Origin: a virus
Length of the DNA: 25,804 bases
Reading direction: 5' to 3' (one strand)
Virus record (IMG/VR): IMGVR_UViG_3300033143_004594
Span: 64,001 to 89,804 of that record
Below the pieces are notes generated by a model. It made no database searches and had not been told where the DNA came from. It saw nothing but the letters and a program-made list of their open reading frames with translations. Every line of letters starts with the position of its first letter. Position 1 is the stretch's first letter. Below, piece after piece: positions 13,562 through 20,494 of the stretch. The position numbers and the translations under genes are program-made.

Positions 13562-13837
13562 CTATACTCCCAATGCTTTGAATACTTCTTCTCGGGTTGG
13601 CACTTCCGGCCCATTGAACCGCTCATTAACAAAGTTAATTTGCGCCTCAGTTAGTTCCACTCGGCCGAGGTACACATGATCTTGCTTCCCGCCTCTGTTA
13701 GCCGCTAAGGGATTGCGACGGCGAAGCTGGCTATATGGACCGTGGGGCCGATCTTCCTTGCTTTTCCGGCAGGTCGGGCAATTCCCACAGTTTCGGTATG
13801 TTATTTGCTGAGTCCAATGTCCTAATCCTGCCATCAT
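13562..13837 (-). CDS. DUF6788-like Cys-rich protein
   Basis: A 91-residue protein; the start is ATG 13837, with AAGGA six nt upstream (a TTG two codons earlier has no support). YRNCGNCPTCRKSK (C17, C20, C23) is followed by PHGPYSQLRRR (H32-GPY), then a YLGRVELTEAQ segment and a helix. This order (CG..CxC, HGPY, R-rich, Y[LV]G[KR]) is that of DUF6788-type proteins, which are small, metal-binding and often phage- or transposon-linked. Their function is unknown. It sits in the packaging block, right after the HNH endonuclease. Confidence 0.65.
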   Translation of the reverse strand: MMAGLGHWTQQITYRNCGNCPTCRKSKEDRPHGPYSQLRRRNPLAANRGGKQDHVYLGRVELTEAQINFVNERFNGPEVPTREEVFKALGV

Positions 13838-13839
13838 GG

Positions 13840-14394
13840 TCAATCCTTTATAAAGTTTTGTTCTGGATCAATGTAGTCCGCTTTTTTCCAGGTTGGAAAA
13901 GTTAAAGGCCCTTCGAGGGCCAGTAATTCGCTCATCCGTTCTACTACTTCCTGCCGGCTGAGAGATTCGCCAAGGTAACGATGAGCGTAAAACCCGGCCG
14001 CATAGGGCTTAAACCACTCCGAGTGTTCAAACATCGCCCACGGCCGGAACATATTCACCTTCGCTTGAATAATGAGATGGCAAACCTGACACAAAGCCGT
14101 TAGATTCCACCATTGAAGATTCCACTTGTTACCGTCCAGGTGATGGACCGTAAGAACCCGCTGCTTTTGGCCGCTCACCCAATCTAGGCGAAGTTCCGCC
14201 GTCCCGTCCTCATTATCTATATGTTCTACACCCCGGATCTCAGGATGACGCACGAGGTCACATTTCATATCACACTTAATATGATGACCAGGGTTCTCAT
14301 GAGGATGCTTGCAACGAATACAACGCCATCCGGCATCTTCTTTTACCTGGGTAGCAACGTCCTTCCAGTTAGGCGGATATTCTGCTTTGGGCAT
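13840..14394 (-). CDS. HNH endonuclease, packaging-associated
   Basis: A 184-residue protein starting behind AAGGAGAAGTAG. N-terminal CIRCKH (C25, C28) and later CDMKC suggest a zinc site. The HNH core is TVHHLDGNKWNLQWWNLTAL with H84/H85, D87, N89 and N97, then CQVCH (C102, C105, H106). In HK97-like and other cos phages an HNH protein next to terminase is needed to cut concatemers before packaging. Its place just upstream of the HGG protein and terL supports that job here; a homing enzyme is the alternative, but nothing shows insertion. Confidence 0.85.
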   Translation of the reverse strand: MPKAEYPPNWKDVATQVKEDAGWRCIRCKHPHENPGHHIKCDMKCDLVRHPEIRGVEHIDNEDGTAELRLDWVSGQKQRVLTVHHLDGNKWNLQWWNLTALCQVCHLIIQAKVNMFRPWAMFEHSEWFKPYAAGFYAHRYLGESLSRQEVVERMSELLALEGPLTFPTWKKADYIDPEQNFIKD

Positions 14395-14700
14395 CTACTT
14401 CTCCTTCTGGCTGTTGACGGGACCTAAATAAGACCCGCCCAAATCCCATTTCTGTTGCTGATAGATACCGAACCTATGTTCTACATCGCCATTCGCCTTG
14501 ATCTTGCCTGATTGGGCCAGGAATTGAAGGATACCAAAAATAGGCATGAAGCTATGTGCGCTGATCGGTCCTACGAAATGAATAAAATTAACTTGATAAG
14601 TACCTTTTCCGCCGATCTGCTCTTGCTCTAAAAACCTGTATTCTGGTCTTTCATCCATAGGCTTAGCTGTTTTATCAAACCACTGTTTGCGATCTTTCAT
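14395..14700 (-). CDS. Small protein opening the packaging operon, unknown
   Basis: A 101-residue protein starting behind AAAGGAGATTT. It is the first gene after the extended -10 promoter and hairpin leader at 14719-14792. It is basic overall with aromatic, beta-like runs (GTYQVNFIHFVGPISAHSF, then FGIYQQQKWDLGGSYLGPV). Its stop abuts the HNH start codon. Being first in the unit suggests an early or regulatory role for the packaging genes, but no domain is recognised. Confidence 0.65.
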   Translation of the reverse strand: MKDRKQWFDKTAKPMDERPEYRFLEQEQIGGKGTYQVNFIHFVGPISAHSFMPIFGILQFLAQSGKIKANGDVEHRFGIYQQQKWDLGGSYLGPVNSQKEK

Positions 14701-14718
14701 AAATCTCCTTTAATAAAT

Positions 14719-14775
14719 GGCCCGGCCGGGGTCTCCTGTGTGCTACACATGGGGGATGGATAAACCAACCGGGCC
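14719..14775 (-). other. Stable 11-bp stem at the 5' end of the packaging transcript
   Basis: In the minus-strand RNA, GGCCCGGUUGG at the 5' side pairs with CCGGCCGGGCC at the 3' side (11 bp, two G.U). A ~35-nt loop holds a small UGUG-UAG-CACA hairpin. It begins about where transcription should start (near 14777) and ends before the ribosome site AAAGGAG. There is no U-tract, so it is not a terminator. It probably stabilises the mRNA or controls the first gene. Confidence 0.7.
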
Positions 14776-14783
14776 ACATAAAT

Positions 14784-14792
14784 ACTATATCA
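14784..14792 (-). promoter_or_regulatory. Extended -10 promoter
   Basis: TGATATAGT on the minus strand: TG one base before TATAGT (14789-14784), the extended -10 element of sigma70-type promoters. There is no good -35 at 17 nt, as is usual for this type. It lies in the only gene-free gap of this area, upstream of the hairpin leader and the packaging genes. Confidence 0.5.
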
Positions 14793-14800
14793 TACTATGG

Positions 14801-15415
14801 CTAGTCGCTGATATGAGGTAGCTCCTTGTCCGGCTGGATGAGGTCACTAATCTCTTCTTCCTCGGCCAGCTTCTCTTTCTCAATCCACGGGGGGGTATTC
14901 GCTAACGACATATCAAAAATCTCGCAGCCCTGTCTTAACACTGATGCCTTTTTTGCCAAGTCCCATGCAACCTGATACCGAACACCGGTATGCCGAAAAT
15001 CTGGTTGGAAAAAGTCATCTGGCATTTCATACTCGACAGGGGCGACGACAACAAGGTTATGGACATATGACTCTATGACTTTATATCTTATTCCCGCATA
15101 ATACTTTGGCGGTTGCCCGTGGGCTTCCAGGGCTAAATCGATCTCTGTCTGAACGGTCAGCTTTGCCCTGTCCAACAGATCATCCCGGACCGCATGAGGA
15201 TCATAGAATCTAGTGGAAGCAATTGACCCATCGGGGTTTTGGGTAATCGTTTCCTGAGCAACGTACTCGACATCCAATCGGACGTTACAATAATCCCCTA
15301 CGCTGACCGTTTCACCGTACTTGACGGTGATCCTCTCAACGAGATCGGGTAAAGGCACAGCCAAAGGATTGTTAGTCGGACCTTGAACGCCAGTATCACC
15401 TTGAGGACTACTCAT
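14801..15415 (-). CDS. Phage protein with N-terminal beta strand motif, unknown
   Basis: A 204-residue protein; ATG 15415 is preferred (AAAGGA eight nt upstream), with a GTG one codon earlier possible. After a disordered N-terminus, ERITVKYGETVSVGDYCNVR resembles phage proteins with an I.V.YG.T[VI]..G.[FY] opening, whose function is unknown. The C-terminal part is helical and acidic (EKEKLAEEEEISDLIQPDKE). It is the last gene before the packaging promoter and overlaps the small membrane-protein gene by 8 bp. Confidence 0.65.
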   Translation of the reverse strand: MSSPQGDTGVQGPTNNPLAVPLPDLVERITVKYGETVSVGDYCNVRLDVEYVAQETITQNPDGSIASTRFYDPHAVRDDLLDRAKLTVQTEIDLALEAHGQPPKYYAGIRYKVIESYVHNLVVVAPVEYEMPDDFFQPDFRHTGVRYQVAWDLAKKASVLRQGCEIFDMSLANTPPWIEKEKLAEEEEISDLIQPDKELPHISD

Positions 15416-15551
15416 CACACACGTCCTTTAGCCGCTTGACCACAATGGCTCGATGAGCCTGAGCGGTGCGAACTCGATGCACGATCTCAATGCCCAAGAT
15501 CGTGAACACGAGACAGCTAAACGCCACTGTCAATATTGTTGTTTGGTTCAT
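15408..15551 (-). CDS. 47-residue single-pass membrane protein
   Basis: A short gene with a strong AAAGGAG site 6-7 nt before ATG 15551. It overlaps the previous gene by 35 bp and the next by 8 bp. Residues 4-22 (TTILTVAFSCLVFTILGIE) form one transmembrane helix, followed by a basic, helical tail (HRVRTAQAHRAIVVKRLK) that would face the cytoplasm. Its size and topology would fit a holin-like or accessory membrane peptide, but no lysis gene lies beside it, so the role is open. Confidence 0.6.
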   Translation of the reverse strand: MNQTTILTVAFSCLVFTILGIEIVHRVRTAQAHRAIVVKRLKDVCDE

Positions 15552-15972
15552 GCCTTACTCCTTTGCCTCTTTCCGAGACCTCAAAAATTGGAAACAGTTT
15601 CCAATCAATATCACACTCAGCCGCTATATGAAAATAAATGGGTTCAATCTCAAATTCCAGTCGACTTATCTTGTTTACCCACGCCTCAGTTAGCCTTATA
15701 TTCTTAATGGTACAAACCAATTCACCAGCATAGGGGTTGTCTAACAAGCCTATCGGAACGTGCCGGATCTCAATATGGCCCTGGTCGATATTCTGCACCC
15801 ACTCGAAGGCCGCAGAACTGCATCTGAAAATGACGTAAGGGGATTTCCCGCCACGCCACATGAGCCGGTGAATGCCAAGCATATCCCACATGGGCTCTAT
15901 TCTCTCATCAGGACGATGCCAGAAAACACACATATGGTTAGCCATCATGGGCTGTTCAATCGGTTTCATCAT
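15517..15972 (-). CDS. Unknown protein, mixed alpha/beta
   Basis: A 151-residue protein starting behind AAGAGGTATTAG, overlapping the upstream gene by 17 bp. It has many Trp, His and Cys residues and beta patterns (YVIFRCSSAAFEWVQNIDQG, then RLEFEIEPIYFHIAAECDID). The end (HEPNNNIDSGV) is less ordered and lies over the ribosome site of the next gene. Nothing shows a catalytic motif and no family is recognised. Confidence 0.65.
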   Translation of the reverse strand: MMKPIEQPMMANHMCVFWHRPDERIEPMWDMLGIHRLMWRGGKSPYVIFRCSSAAFEWVQNIDQGHIEIRHVPIGLLDNPYAGELVCTIKNIRLTEAWVNKISRLEFEIEPIYFHIAAECDIDWKLFPIFEVSERGKGVRHEPNNNIDSGV

Positions 15973-16243
15973 CTAATACCTCTTGTTCTAATTTTTCCGC
16001 TTCCGGTAACGGAGTCTCCATCATCTCGATCAGGTCCACAACAACACCGGCCGGTGTCCCGTTCGCCAACAGTCGCTTAACCTTATCCAGGATGTGATAA
16101 GACCGAAGCAACGACTCATGAAGTTTCATGCTCTGTATTTTAGATAGCATGATAAGATCAATCTCAAATGGATTACACTTACCCATGTACTCAACCGGCC
16201 GTAATACAGTTTTCATACCCCGGATCTCATCAAAATCATTCAT
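15956..16243 (-). CDS. Small helical protein, unknown
   Basis: A 95-residue protein with AAGGA 8 nt before ATG 16243. It is helical throughout (NPFEIDLIMLSKIQSMKLHE, then SYHILDKVKRLLANG) with a very acidic C-terminus (LPEAEKLEQEVLDDETD). It overlaps its neighbours by 8 and 17 bp, so the run of three genes is probably translated as one. No family is recognised. Confidence 0.65.
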   Translation of the reverse strand: MNDFDEIRGMKTVLRPVEYMGKCNPFEIDLIMLSKIQSMKLHESLLRSYHILDKVKRLLANGTPAGVVVDLIEMMETPLPEAEKLEQEVLDDETD

Positions 16244-16433
16244 CGCACTTTTCCTTTAGGTGTTGCTCTATTTTCCTGGTTGTCGCAAAAAACGCTTTTG
16301 TGTCATTTGCTCTAGTGTAATAACCAAGATCGTGAATTAAATCGGAGAGATCAGGATCGCTAGTTGTAAACAACCTGGAAACATAAAAATATGCAAGTGC
16401 CTTAGCTTCTAAAATCTCTATGCTTTCCGACAT
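16236..16433 (-). CDS. Small helical protein, unknown
   Basis: A 65-residue protein behind AGGAGAAGGCT. It is helical, with an Ala/Leu-rich N-terminus (ESIEILEAKALAYFYVSRLF) and an amphipathic C-terminal helix (TKAFFATTRKIEQHLKEK). It could be a small helical bundle or an inhibitor-type peptide, as many early phage genes are. Nothing allows a firmer call. Confidence 0.6.
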   Translation of the reverse strand: MSESIEILEAKALAYFYVSRLFTTSDPDLSDLIHDLGYYTRANDTKAFFATTRKIEQHLKEKCDE

Positions 16434-16442
16434 AGCCTTCTC

Positions 16443-17141
16443 CTAGTATTCGCTGGAAGCCAAGAAACCCTTCCCGTTGACCTCGGTCCATTTCTTCGCC
16501 GTCAAATCTACAAGCCAGATGCCCGCAGACTCATCATGTTCGCCATTTTTAATGATTTCCTCGGGCAACTCTTTGAGACTTGGCGGCCAATCATCTTCAT
16601 ACCAGAAGATGGCGAACTTTTCATCACCGCCCATCCGAGACCACCCATCATATTTCTGACCCTCGTAGTAATCCTCACGCTTCTCTCCAAGGCGCTTTAC
16701 CCACAACTCGGTTGCTTCCTGCCAGGACTCAGCCACGTAATGGTCAGTCTCATCCTTCCACACATACAATTCGGCCGGCGCAAAAAACCCGATTGTGTCC
16801 CAAACCTCGTAATAATTGCGCCATATCTCGACCTGGGTAGGGGGACGGTAGCCGCGGCCGGTTATCTGAGCCATTGTCCTGACATGGGCGTCCGGGATCT
16901 CATCCTCTTTCTGAAACTGCAACAGGGTCTCTCTCTGAGCAGGCCCCAAGTACCGTCCCAAGATCCGTTCATCTGTCAAATTTTCATCTCGATCCATAAC
17001 TCTCTCCTTCGCGCTCCAAGACCATAAATTATTTTGTTTCTCAAACAACGCCGCTCTCCAAACAGCGATCTTAATAGACTCCATAATAATCGGAAAAGCC
17101 TTCGCCACGGCCGACAGGCCGTAAGCTGACCTATTTTTCAT
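16443..17141 (-). CDS. Trp-rich protein, unknown; two possible starts
   Basis: Read as 232 residues from ATG 17141, whose ATG overlaps the previous stop. Alternatively translation starts at ATG 16997 (MDRDENLTDERILGRYLGP), which has the much stronger site AAGGAGAGAGTT and gives 184 residues. The core is acidic and rich in Trp and Tyr (VEIWRNYYEVWDTIGFFAPA, KFAIFWYEDDWPPSLKELPE). The C-terminal half (GIWLVDLTAKKWTEVNGK) looks beta-rich. Gene density favours the long form, the ribosome site the short form. Its function is unknown. Confidence 0.7.
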   Translation of the reverse strand: MKNRSAYGLSAVAKAFPIIMESIKIAVWRAALFEKQNNLWSWSAKERVMDRDENLTDERILGRYLGPAQRETLLQFQKEDEIPDAHVRTMAQITGRGYRPPTQVEIWRNYYEVWDTIGFFAPAELYVWKDETDHYVAESWQEATELWVKRLGEKREDYYEGQKYDGWSRMGGDEKFAIFWYEDDWPPSLKELPEEIIKNGEHDESAGIWLVDLTAKKWTEVNGKGFLASSEY

Positions 17142-17574
17142 CGGCTCTCTTAGCTATTTCCTTTCGCAGGGCGACAGCATAATCCTTGGCATATTGGCCG
17201 ATGTCATTCATGGAAGACCGATGTTCATCATGCCACTCCAGCCAAAACACTGCAGCTTCTTTTCCGGTCTTTCCCTGAGCAGCCGCTAGATAGTCTTTCC
17301 GGCCCTGTGGTCCACCGATTACAATACTATCCAGACATACGGGCAATTCCCCCCGGCCGCTCTGGAAAAGTTCTTCCAGGGTGATGCCAAATGTATCCTT
17401 AACCCATTTGTCAACATAACCGTCTAATACAAAAATGGGAACATAGCCCTTTCCGCCTACTTCTTTCAAGGCATAATTACCCCGCCCGAGAAGCAAACAG
17501 GCACAAGCAGCAACCTGGAAATCATCGGCCTTGATGGTATATTGGTCACTCATAGTTGTTAGTTCATATAACAT
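17131..17574 (-). CDS. Unknown protein, mixed fold
   Basis: A 147-residue protein starting behind AAGGAGTAAAT. N-terminal SDQYTIKADDFQVAACACLL and a Gly-rich turn (GRGNYALKEVGGKGYVP) precede a helical domain (VFWLEWHDEHRSSMNDIGQY). The composition suggests a small globular cytoplasmic protein. It may be conserved in the early regions of such phages, but I do not recognise it. Its 3' end contains the possible start of the next gene. Confidence 0.7.
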   Translation of the reverse strand: MLYELTTMSDQYTIKADDFQVAACACLLLGRGNYALKEVGGKGYVPIFVLDGYVDKWVKDTFGITLEELFQSGRGELPVCLDSIVIGGPQGRKDYLAAAQGKTGKEAAVFWLEWHDEHRSSMNDIGQYAKDYAVALRKEIAKRADEK

Positions 17575-17576
17575 AT

Positions 17577-18041
17577 TTACTCCTTATCTTTCCAATCGTC
17601 GGCCAGGGTGTACCGGGTACTATTCCAGTGAACGTGTTCCCCTGGCGCTTCCACTAAAACGCCCTTTCTTCGCAACGCATGAAGTGTGGCGTTTGAAGGT
17701 CCGCGGCTGTGTGTTAGTAGCCATGCACCCCGATAGTTCCATGAAAAATCGGTATAAGCCTCAATCCCGTGCTGCATGAAGATATAACACCGGTTATGGT
17801 TCATGAAGCGGACCAACCCTTGTTGATGGTCGCTCAAAGTCTCAATATCAGCTTTCATATTATGCCCCTTGAAGTATCTACGCGGATTGCGCCCATATCC
17901 GTACACACTTCCGCGCTTTCTCATGCGCCGTAGGACGAAACTAGCCCAAGATTCTGATATACCGGACATAGCTGCCAACTCATTTGTGGTATGCCCTGGG
18001 TGTTTTTCAACTATACCCTTTAACTCCCTGTCGGTGTTCAT
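17577..18041 (-). CDS. Protein with two winged-helix-like segments
   Basis: A 154-residue protein. Residues 1-50 (RELKGIVEKHPGHTTNELAA, then SGISESWASFVLRRMRKRGS) form a classic winged helix-turn-helix with a basic recognition helix. Residues about 70-125 (DHQQGLVRFMNHNRCYIFMQ, then GPSNATLHALRRKGVLVEAP) look like a second wing-like unit. A two-winged-helix protein could bridge two sites or pair DNA and RNA. It is a likely phage transcription regulator of the small-gene block; no target site is identified. Confidence 0.7.
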   Translation of the reverse strand: MNTDRELKGIVEKHPGHTTNELAAMSGISESWASFVLRRMRKRGSVYGYGRNPRRYFKGHNMKADIETLSDHQQGLVRFMNHNRCYIFMQHGIEAYTDFSWNYRGAWLLTHSRGPSNATLHALRRKGVLVEAPGEHVHWNSTRYTLADDWKDKE

Positions 18042-18355
18042 TCTTCTTCCGAGCCATCTTCTAGTTCAAGGGCGCTTGGATCAATCCAAATGTCTTGAAC
18101 CACATCGCCCTCAACAACCATGATAACCGGGAAAGTCGCCGTACAACCTGTGCAAACTAACATGGGCTTATCGGTATCCTCATCGACCAGGAACATCTTT
18201 TTCATAGGATGACGACAGTCGCCCACAGGCTGACTCATCAACTCGGCCGTTTCCACAGTGACGGTAGCGGTTCGTATTTCCTTTTCGGCCGGCAGCTGGG
18301 GATCTGGCTGAGCCTCGGGCTGGGGTTTCTTTCTCTTGCCTTTTCTAAAAGCCAT
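18038..18355 (-). CDS. Small CxxC protein, unknown
   Basis: A 105-residue protein. A charged, Pro/Gln-rich N-terminal segment (RKGKRKKPQPEAQPDPQLP) is followed by a folded part with CRHPMKK and CTGC, a possible four-ligand metal site (C, H, C, C). The C-terminus is acidic (PSALELEDGSEEE). It overlaps the upstream stop as TAATG and the next gene by 4 bp, so it is coupled on both sides. Its function is unknown. Confidence 0.65.
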   Translation of the reverse strand: MAFRKGKRKKPQPEAQPDPQLPAEKEIRTATVTVETAELMSQPVGDCRHPMKKMFLVDEDTDKPMLVCTGCTATFPVIMVVEGDVVQDIWIDPSALELEDGSEEE

Positions 18356-18615
18356 TAGTACGGAGACTCCTTACCTAAAAGGTCTGTAAGATGACACTCT
18401 CCAATCGTATCCATAATCAGTTTTGGCATACTTCCAACGTGGATCCGGGGAATTAAGACCCACCAAACACTACCGTCTGATGTCGCTGGATAAAGAGCCA
18501 TCATTGGAACACCCAACGGCTCATACCAATACCAGCGGCCGGGCTCGATTTCGAGATCCCCATCCAGCCCAACCGGGCCAAAGGTCTTAACAATTTTAGT
18601 TTCTTCTTCTTCCAT
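18355..18615 (-). CDS. Small beta-rich protein, unknown
   Basis: An 86-residue protein behind AAAGGAGCGAT. It is rich in Trp, Tyr and Pro (EPGRWYWYEPLGVPMMALYP, then GSVWWVLIPRIHVGSMPKLI). The pattern suggests a small beta-barrel or a peptide that packs against a partner. No motif identifies it. It belongs to the dense run of coupled small genes between SSB and the two-winged-helix protein. Confidence 0.6.
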   Translation of the reverse strand: MEEEETKIVKTFGPVGLDGDLEIEPGRWYWYEPLGVPMMALYPATSDGSVWWVLIPRIHVGSMPKLIMDTIGECHLTDLLGKESPY

Positions 18616-18624
18616 ATCGCTCCT

Positions 18625-18924
18625 TTAGACAAACACCGAGAAAACCAAAATGATGAAAGCCACAATTATGAGGATGAGGATCGCACGGTTCATTGTGCGC
18701 TGCCTGTCATAGCGGTCCCTCAGCTTGTCATACTGCTCAGCATAAATGAGTTCTCGGAAGGTCTCACCGCCGTCCTCGCTGGCCGCAAACTGACCGTCCT
18801 CAGTACGGATCATGACAATGAGATTGTCATCCTCGATAAACATCTTCATATCGACAAGATCCTCACCCGCATCACCTACGGTTACTTCTGCCCATCCATC
18901 AGGCGGGTTAGAACGGGATTTCAT
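18625..18924 (-). CDS. Tail-anchored membrane protein, unknown
   Basis: A 99-residue protein whose start lies in the 3' end of ssb, behind GGAAGAAG. Residues 1-70 form an acidic cytoplasmic domain with beta runs (DLVDMKMFIEDDNLIVMIRT) and a basic helix (KLRDRYDRQRT). Residues 78-99 (NRAILILIIVAFIILVFSVF) are a C-terminal transmembrane helix, so the protein is tail-anchored. The DGGETFRELIYAEQYD segment resembles sensor-like domains. It may be an envelope-linked early protein; its function is unknown. Confidence 0.7.
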   Translation of the reverse strand: MKSRSNPPDGWAEVTVGDAGEDLVDMKMFIEDDNLIVMIRTEDGQFAASEDGGETFRELIYAEQYDKLRDRYDRQRTMNRAILILIIVAFIILVFSVFV

Positions 18925-19321
18925 CTTCTTCCTCTGGATGCTGCTGGCCCTGGCTTTGCGTCCTTTCGCCGGCGTCTCCGCCAGAAACGAATCGCCATTC
19001 AGTGACAGTGATCTCGTAAGAAGCTGCCATTACCCCGTCTTTCCGCTCGTAGACACGGGGATTACCAGTCTGTGGATCGGGTTTTAACCGTCCCTCGACA
19101 TAAATGGCCTGTCCCTTGATGAAGTGCTCATTGATCACTTCGGCCGACTTGTTCCATGCTGAGCACCGAACCCAAACGGTCTCTTTCATCTGTTCGCCCT
19201 CAGCATTTTTCCAGGTCCGGTTTGTCGCCACGCTGAAATTGGTGACGGCCGTACCGTCCGCCATGTAGCTCATGGTCGGATCTTGTCCTAGATTTCCTAA
19301 CAGAATTACTTTGTTGTGCAT
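18908..19321 (-). CDS. ssb: Single-stranded DNA-binding protein
   Basis: A 137-residue OB-fold SSB. The start MHNKVILLGNLGQDPTMSYM is the usual N-terminal strand region, followed by GTAVTNFSVATNRTWKNAEG, TVWVRCSAWNKSAEVINEHF and KGQAIYVEGRLKPDPQTGN. The disordered tail ends in EEEDEIPF, the acidic tip that recruits partner proteins (family knowledge). It coats ssDNA in replication and recombination. The length is near that of bacterial SSBs. AGGAG overlaps the stop of the 51-residue zinc gene before it. Confidence 0.95.
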   Translation of the reverse strand: MHNKVILLGNLGQDPTMSYMADGTAVTNFSVATNRTWKNAEGEQMKETVWVRCSAWNKSAEVINEHFIKGQAIYVEGRLKPDPQTGNPRVYERKDGVMAASYEITVTEWRFVSGGDAGERTQSQGQQHPEEEDEIPF

Positions 19322-19329
19322 GATTTCTC

Positions 19330-19485
19330 CTAACTTGTTCGATATGATTTTTTGTGGCGAGTCCCTACGTGCTTCCAGGTCTCGGTAAACCCCTTTCGCT
19401 TGTTGCCCTTGACCGTTATTTTAATCTCTGCCCGCTGATGGCAAATCGGGCATTGTCTGATAACCACTTCGCTTTTTGCGCCCAT
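19330..19485 (-). CDS. 51-residue CxxC...HxxxxH zinc-finger microprotein
   Basis: A short gene with AAGGAGTAGC before ATG 19485, its stop overlapping the ssb ribosome site. It reads MGAKSEVVIRQCPICHQRAE, then a basic, aromatic segment. Cys pair CPIC at 12-15, with H39 and H44 in KHVGTRHKK, gives a zinc-finger-like set. It is small, basic and paired with ssb, so nucleic-acid binding is likely. The ligands and ribosome site are seen; the fold is inferred. Confidence 0.6.
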   Translation of the reverse strand: MGAKSEVVIRQCPICHQRAEIKITVKGNKRKGFTETWKHVGTRHKKSYRTS

Positions 19486-19486
19486 G

Positions 19487-19729
19487 CTACTCCTTCGGCT
19501 CAATAACTAATAAGCCGGACCAAGCAACGAGACCCGCTTGTACTTCACCTTCCATATTGATAGTCCAGCACTGAGCCAGGTCATCACTATATTCATGGAC
19601 GAACACACACCGCCCGGCCGCCTTTTCCCAAAACCAACCGATGTCCTTATCTTCTTCCTGGACTTCCGGGACTTGCCGATTACCGCACCAAACACAATCT
19701 AACCGGCGAACTAAATTAAATTCATCCAT
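19487..19729 (-). CDS. Small Cys-rich protein, unknown
   Basis: An 80-residue protein with no Shine-Dalgarno site; its ATG overlaps the previous stop as TAATG, so it depends on coupling. CVWCGN (C12, C15) and later CVFVHEYSDD and QCW supply four cysteines and a His. It has aromatic beta stretches (GRCVFVHEYSDDLAQCWTIN, VQAGLVAWSGLLVIEP) and an acidic C-terminus. It may be a metal-binding or redox microprotein next to ssb. No family is recognised. Confidence 0.65.
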   Translation of the reverse strand: MDEFNLVRRLDCVWCGNRQVPEVQEEDKDIGWFWEKAAGRCVFVHEYSDDLAQCWTINMEGEVQAGLVAWSGLLVIEPKE

Positions 19730-20136
19730 TATTTGTTCAGAACGTTTCCGCCCTTCTCCTGAGACTTCCGATAACCCGATAGCTCCTGTGGGTCCATGGT
19801 CTCATCAATCGGTTGGGCTAACCCACGTCCCCCAAAAAGCCGCTTCCGATGAGCGGCCCGCTTCATAACTTCCTGGTAAACCCGTTCTCCCTTTTCCCGG
19901 TCCGCCCCGTTGGGGAAGAAAACACCCTCGGGATCGTCTCGATAATCAATGACGCCTATACCAGTGGCCTCACCGGTCGCATCATCGATCTCGACATACA
20001 TAGCAAGACCTACAAGGTGCAGAACTTGGCGGTTGACTTCTTGAAGATAACCAATGTCCCTGAATTCTTCCAGAGACAATTCCTTTAAGGTTTCTTCTGT
20101 TTTTTCACTCTTAATAACTAATTTTCTTTTTGCCAT
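19729..20136 (-). CDS. Conserved phage protein with DYRDDPEG motif, unknown
   Basis: A 135-residue protein behind AAGGAAGGAAAT. It has a Lys-rich N-terminus and then a conserved-looking core: LQEVNRQVLHLVGLAMYVEI followed by GIGVIDYRDDPEGVFFP. Phage proteins with EVNR..LHP.GLA and [WI]DYRDDPEG[IV] are common in early regions of phages and have no known function. The C-terminal part is helical and basic (RVYQEVMKRAAHRKRLFGGR) and ends in a disordered tail. Confidence 0.75.
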   Translation of the reverse strand: MAKRKLVIKSEKTEETLKELSLEEFRDIGYLQEVNRQVLHLVGLAMYVEIDDATGEATGIGVIDYRDDPEGVFFPNGADREKGERVYQEVMKRAAHRKRLFGGRGLAQPIDETMDPQELSGYRKSQEKGGNVLNK

Positions 20137-20494
20137 ATTTCCTTCCTTTTTCTACAGTAAGTTTTAGACGCCAGAGAGTCATGATTCGGCCGGATTTGGT
20201 TTCCTCGTTGCCCTCTGGCTGGAAGCCCATAGCCTTAAACCAAAGATTGGCTGGAAGATCCGCCGGCACCTTTGCAAAGATGCTCGTTGGCTGAGGCCCT
20301 GGATTTGCCCGAGCCCTAGCCTTAACAATATTCAGCATGGTCGTGGCCTTGCTTTGGCGCTGGTACTTGGGAAGCACGATTATCTCATGAATCGTGACCT
20401 GACCGTCCTTCCGTTTATGGAAATGGCACAGGCCGCCAAGCGTAAGGATTAATTCATCTTTTTGGGCGCTGGCCCACAGCGGTTCAAATATCAT
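20111..20494 (-). CDS. GNAT-fold acetyltransferase-like protein
   Basis: A 127-residue protein. HEIIVLPKYQRQSKATTMLN is a GNAT-type core: a beta strand, then the acyl-CoA-binding turn (QRQSKA in place of the usual Q/RxxGxG/A) and a helix. WFKAMGFQPEG before the C-terminus is the usual beta-bulge helix. The Gly residues of the turn are replaced, so the enzyme may be weak or lost. Its target is unknown. It sits among small early genes and is ATGA-coupled to the upstream gene. Confidence 0.6.
   Translation of the reverse strand: MIFEPLWASAQKDELILTLGGLCHFHKRKDGQVTIHEIIVLPKYQRQSKATTMLNIVKARARANPGPQPTSIFAKVPADLPANLWFKAMGFQPEGNEETKSGRIMTLWRLKLTVEKGRKYGKKKISY

Noticed and set aside
15520-15550. TTGACA-like -35 inside the 47-residue gene
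   Set aside because: No acceptable -10 at 16-18 nt; lies within coding sequence.
16536-17027. 163-codon open frame on the plus strand
   Set aside because: It lies opposite a leftward gene with better composition and a ribosome site, and has no promoter or plus-strand neighbour.
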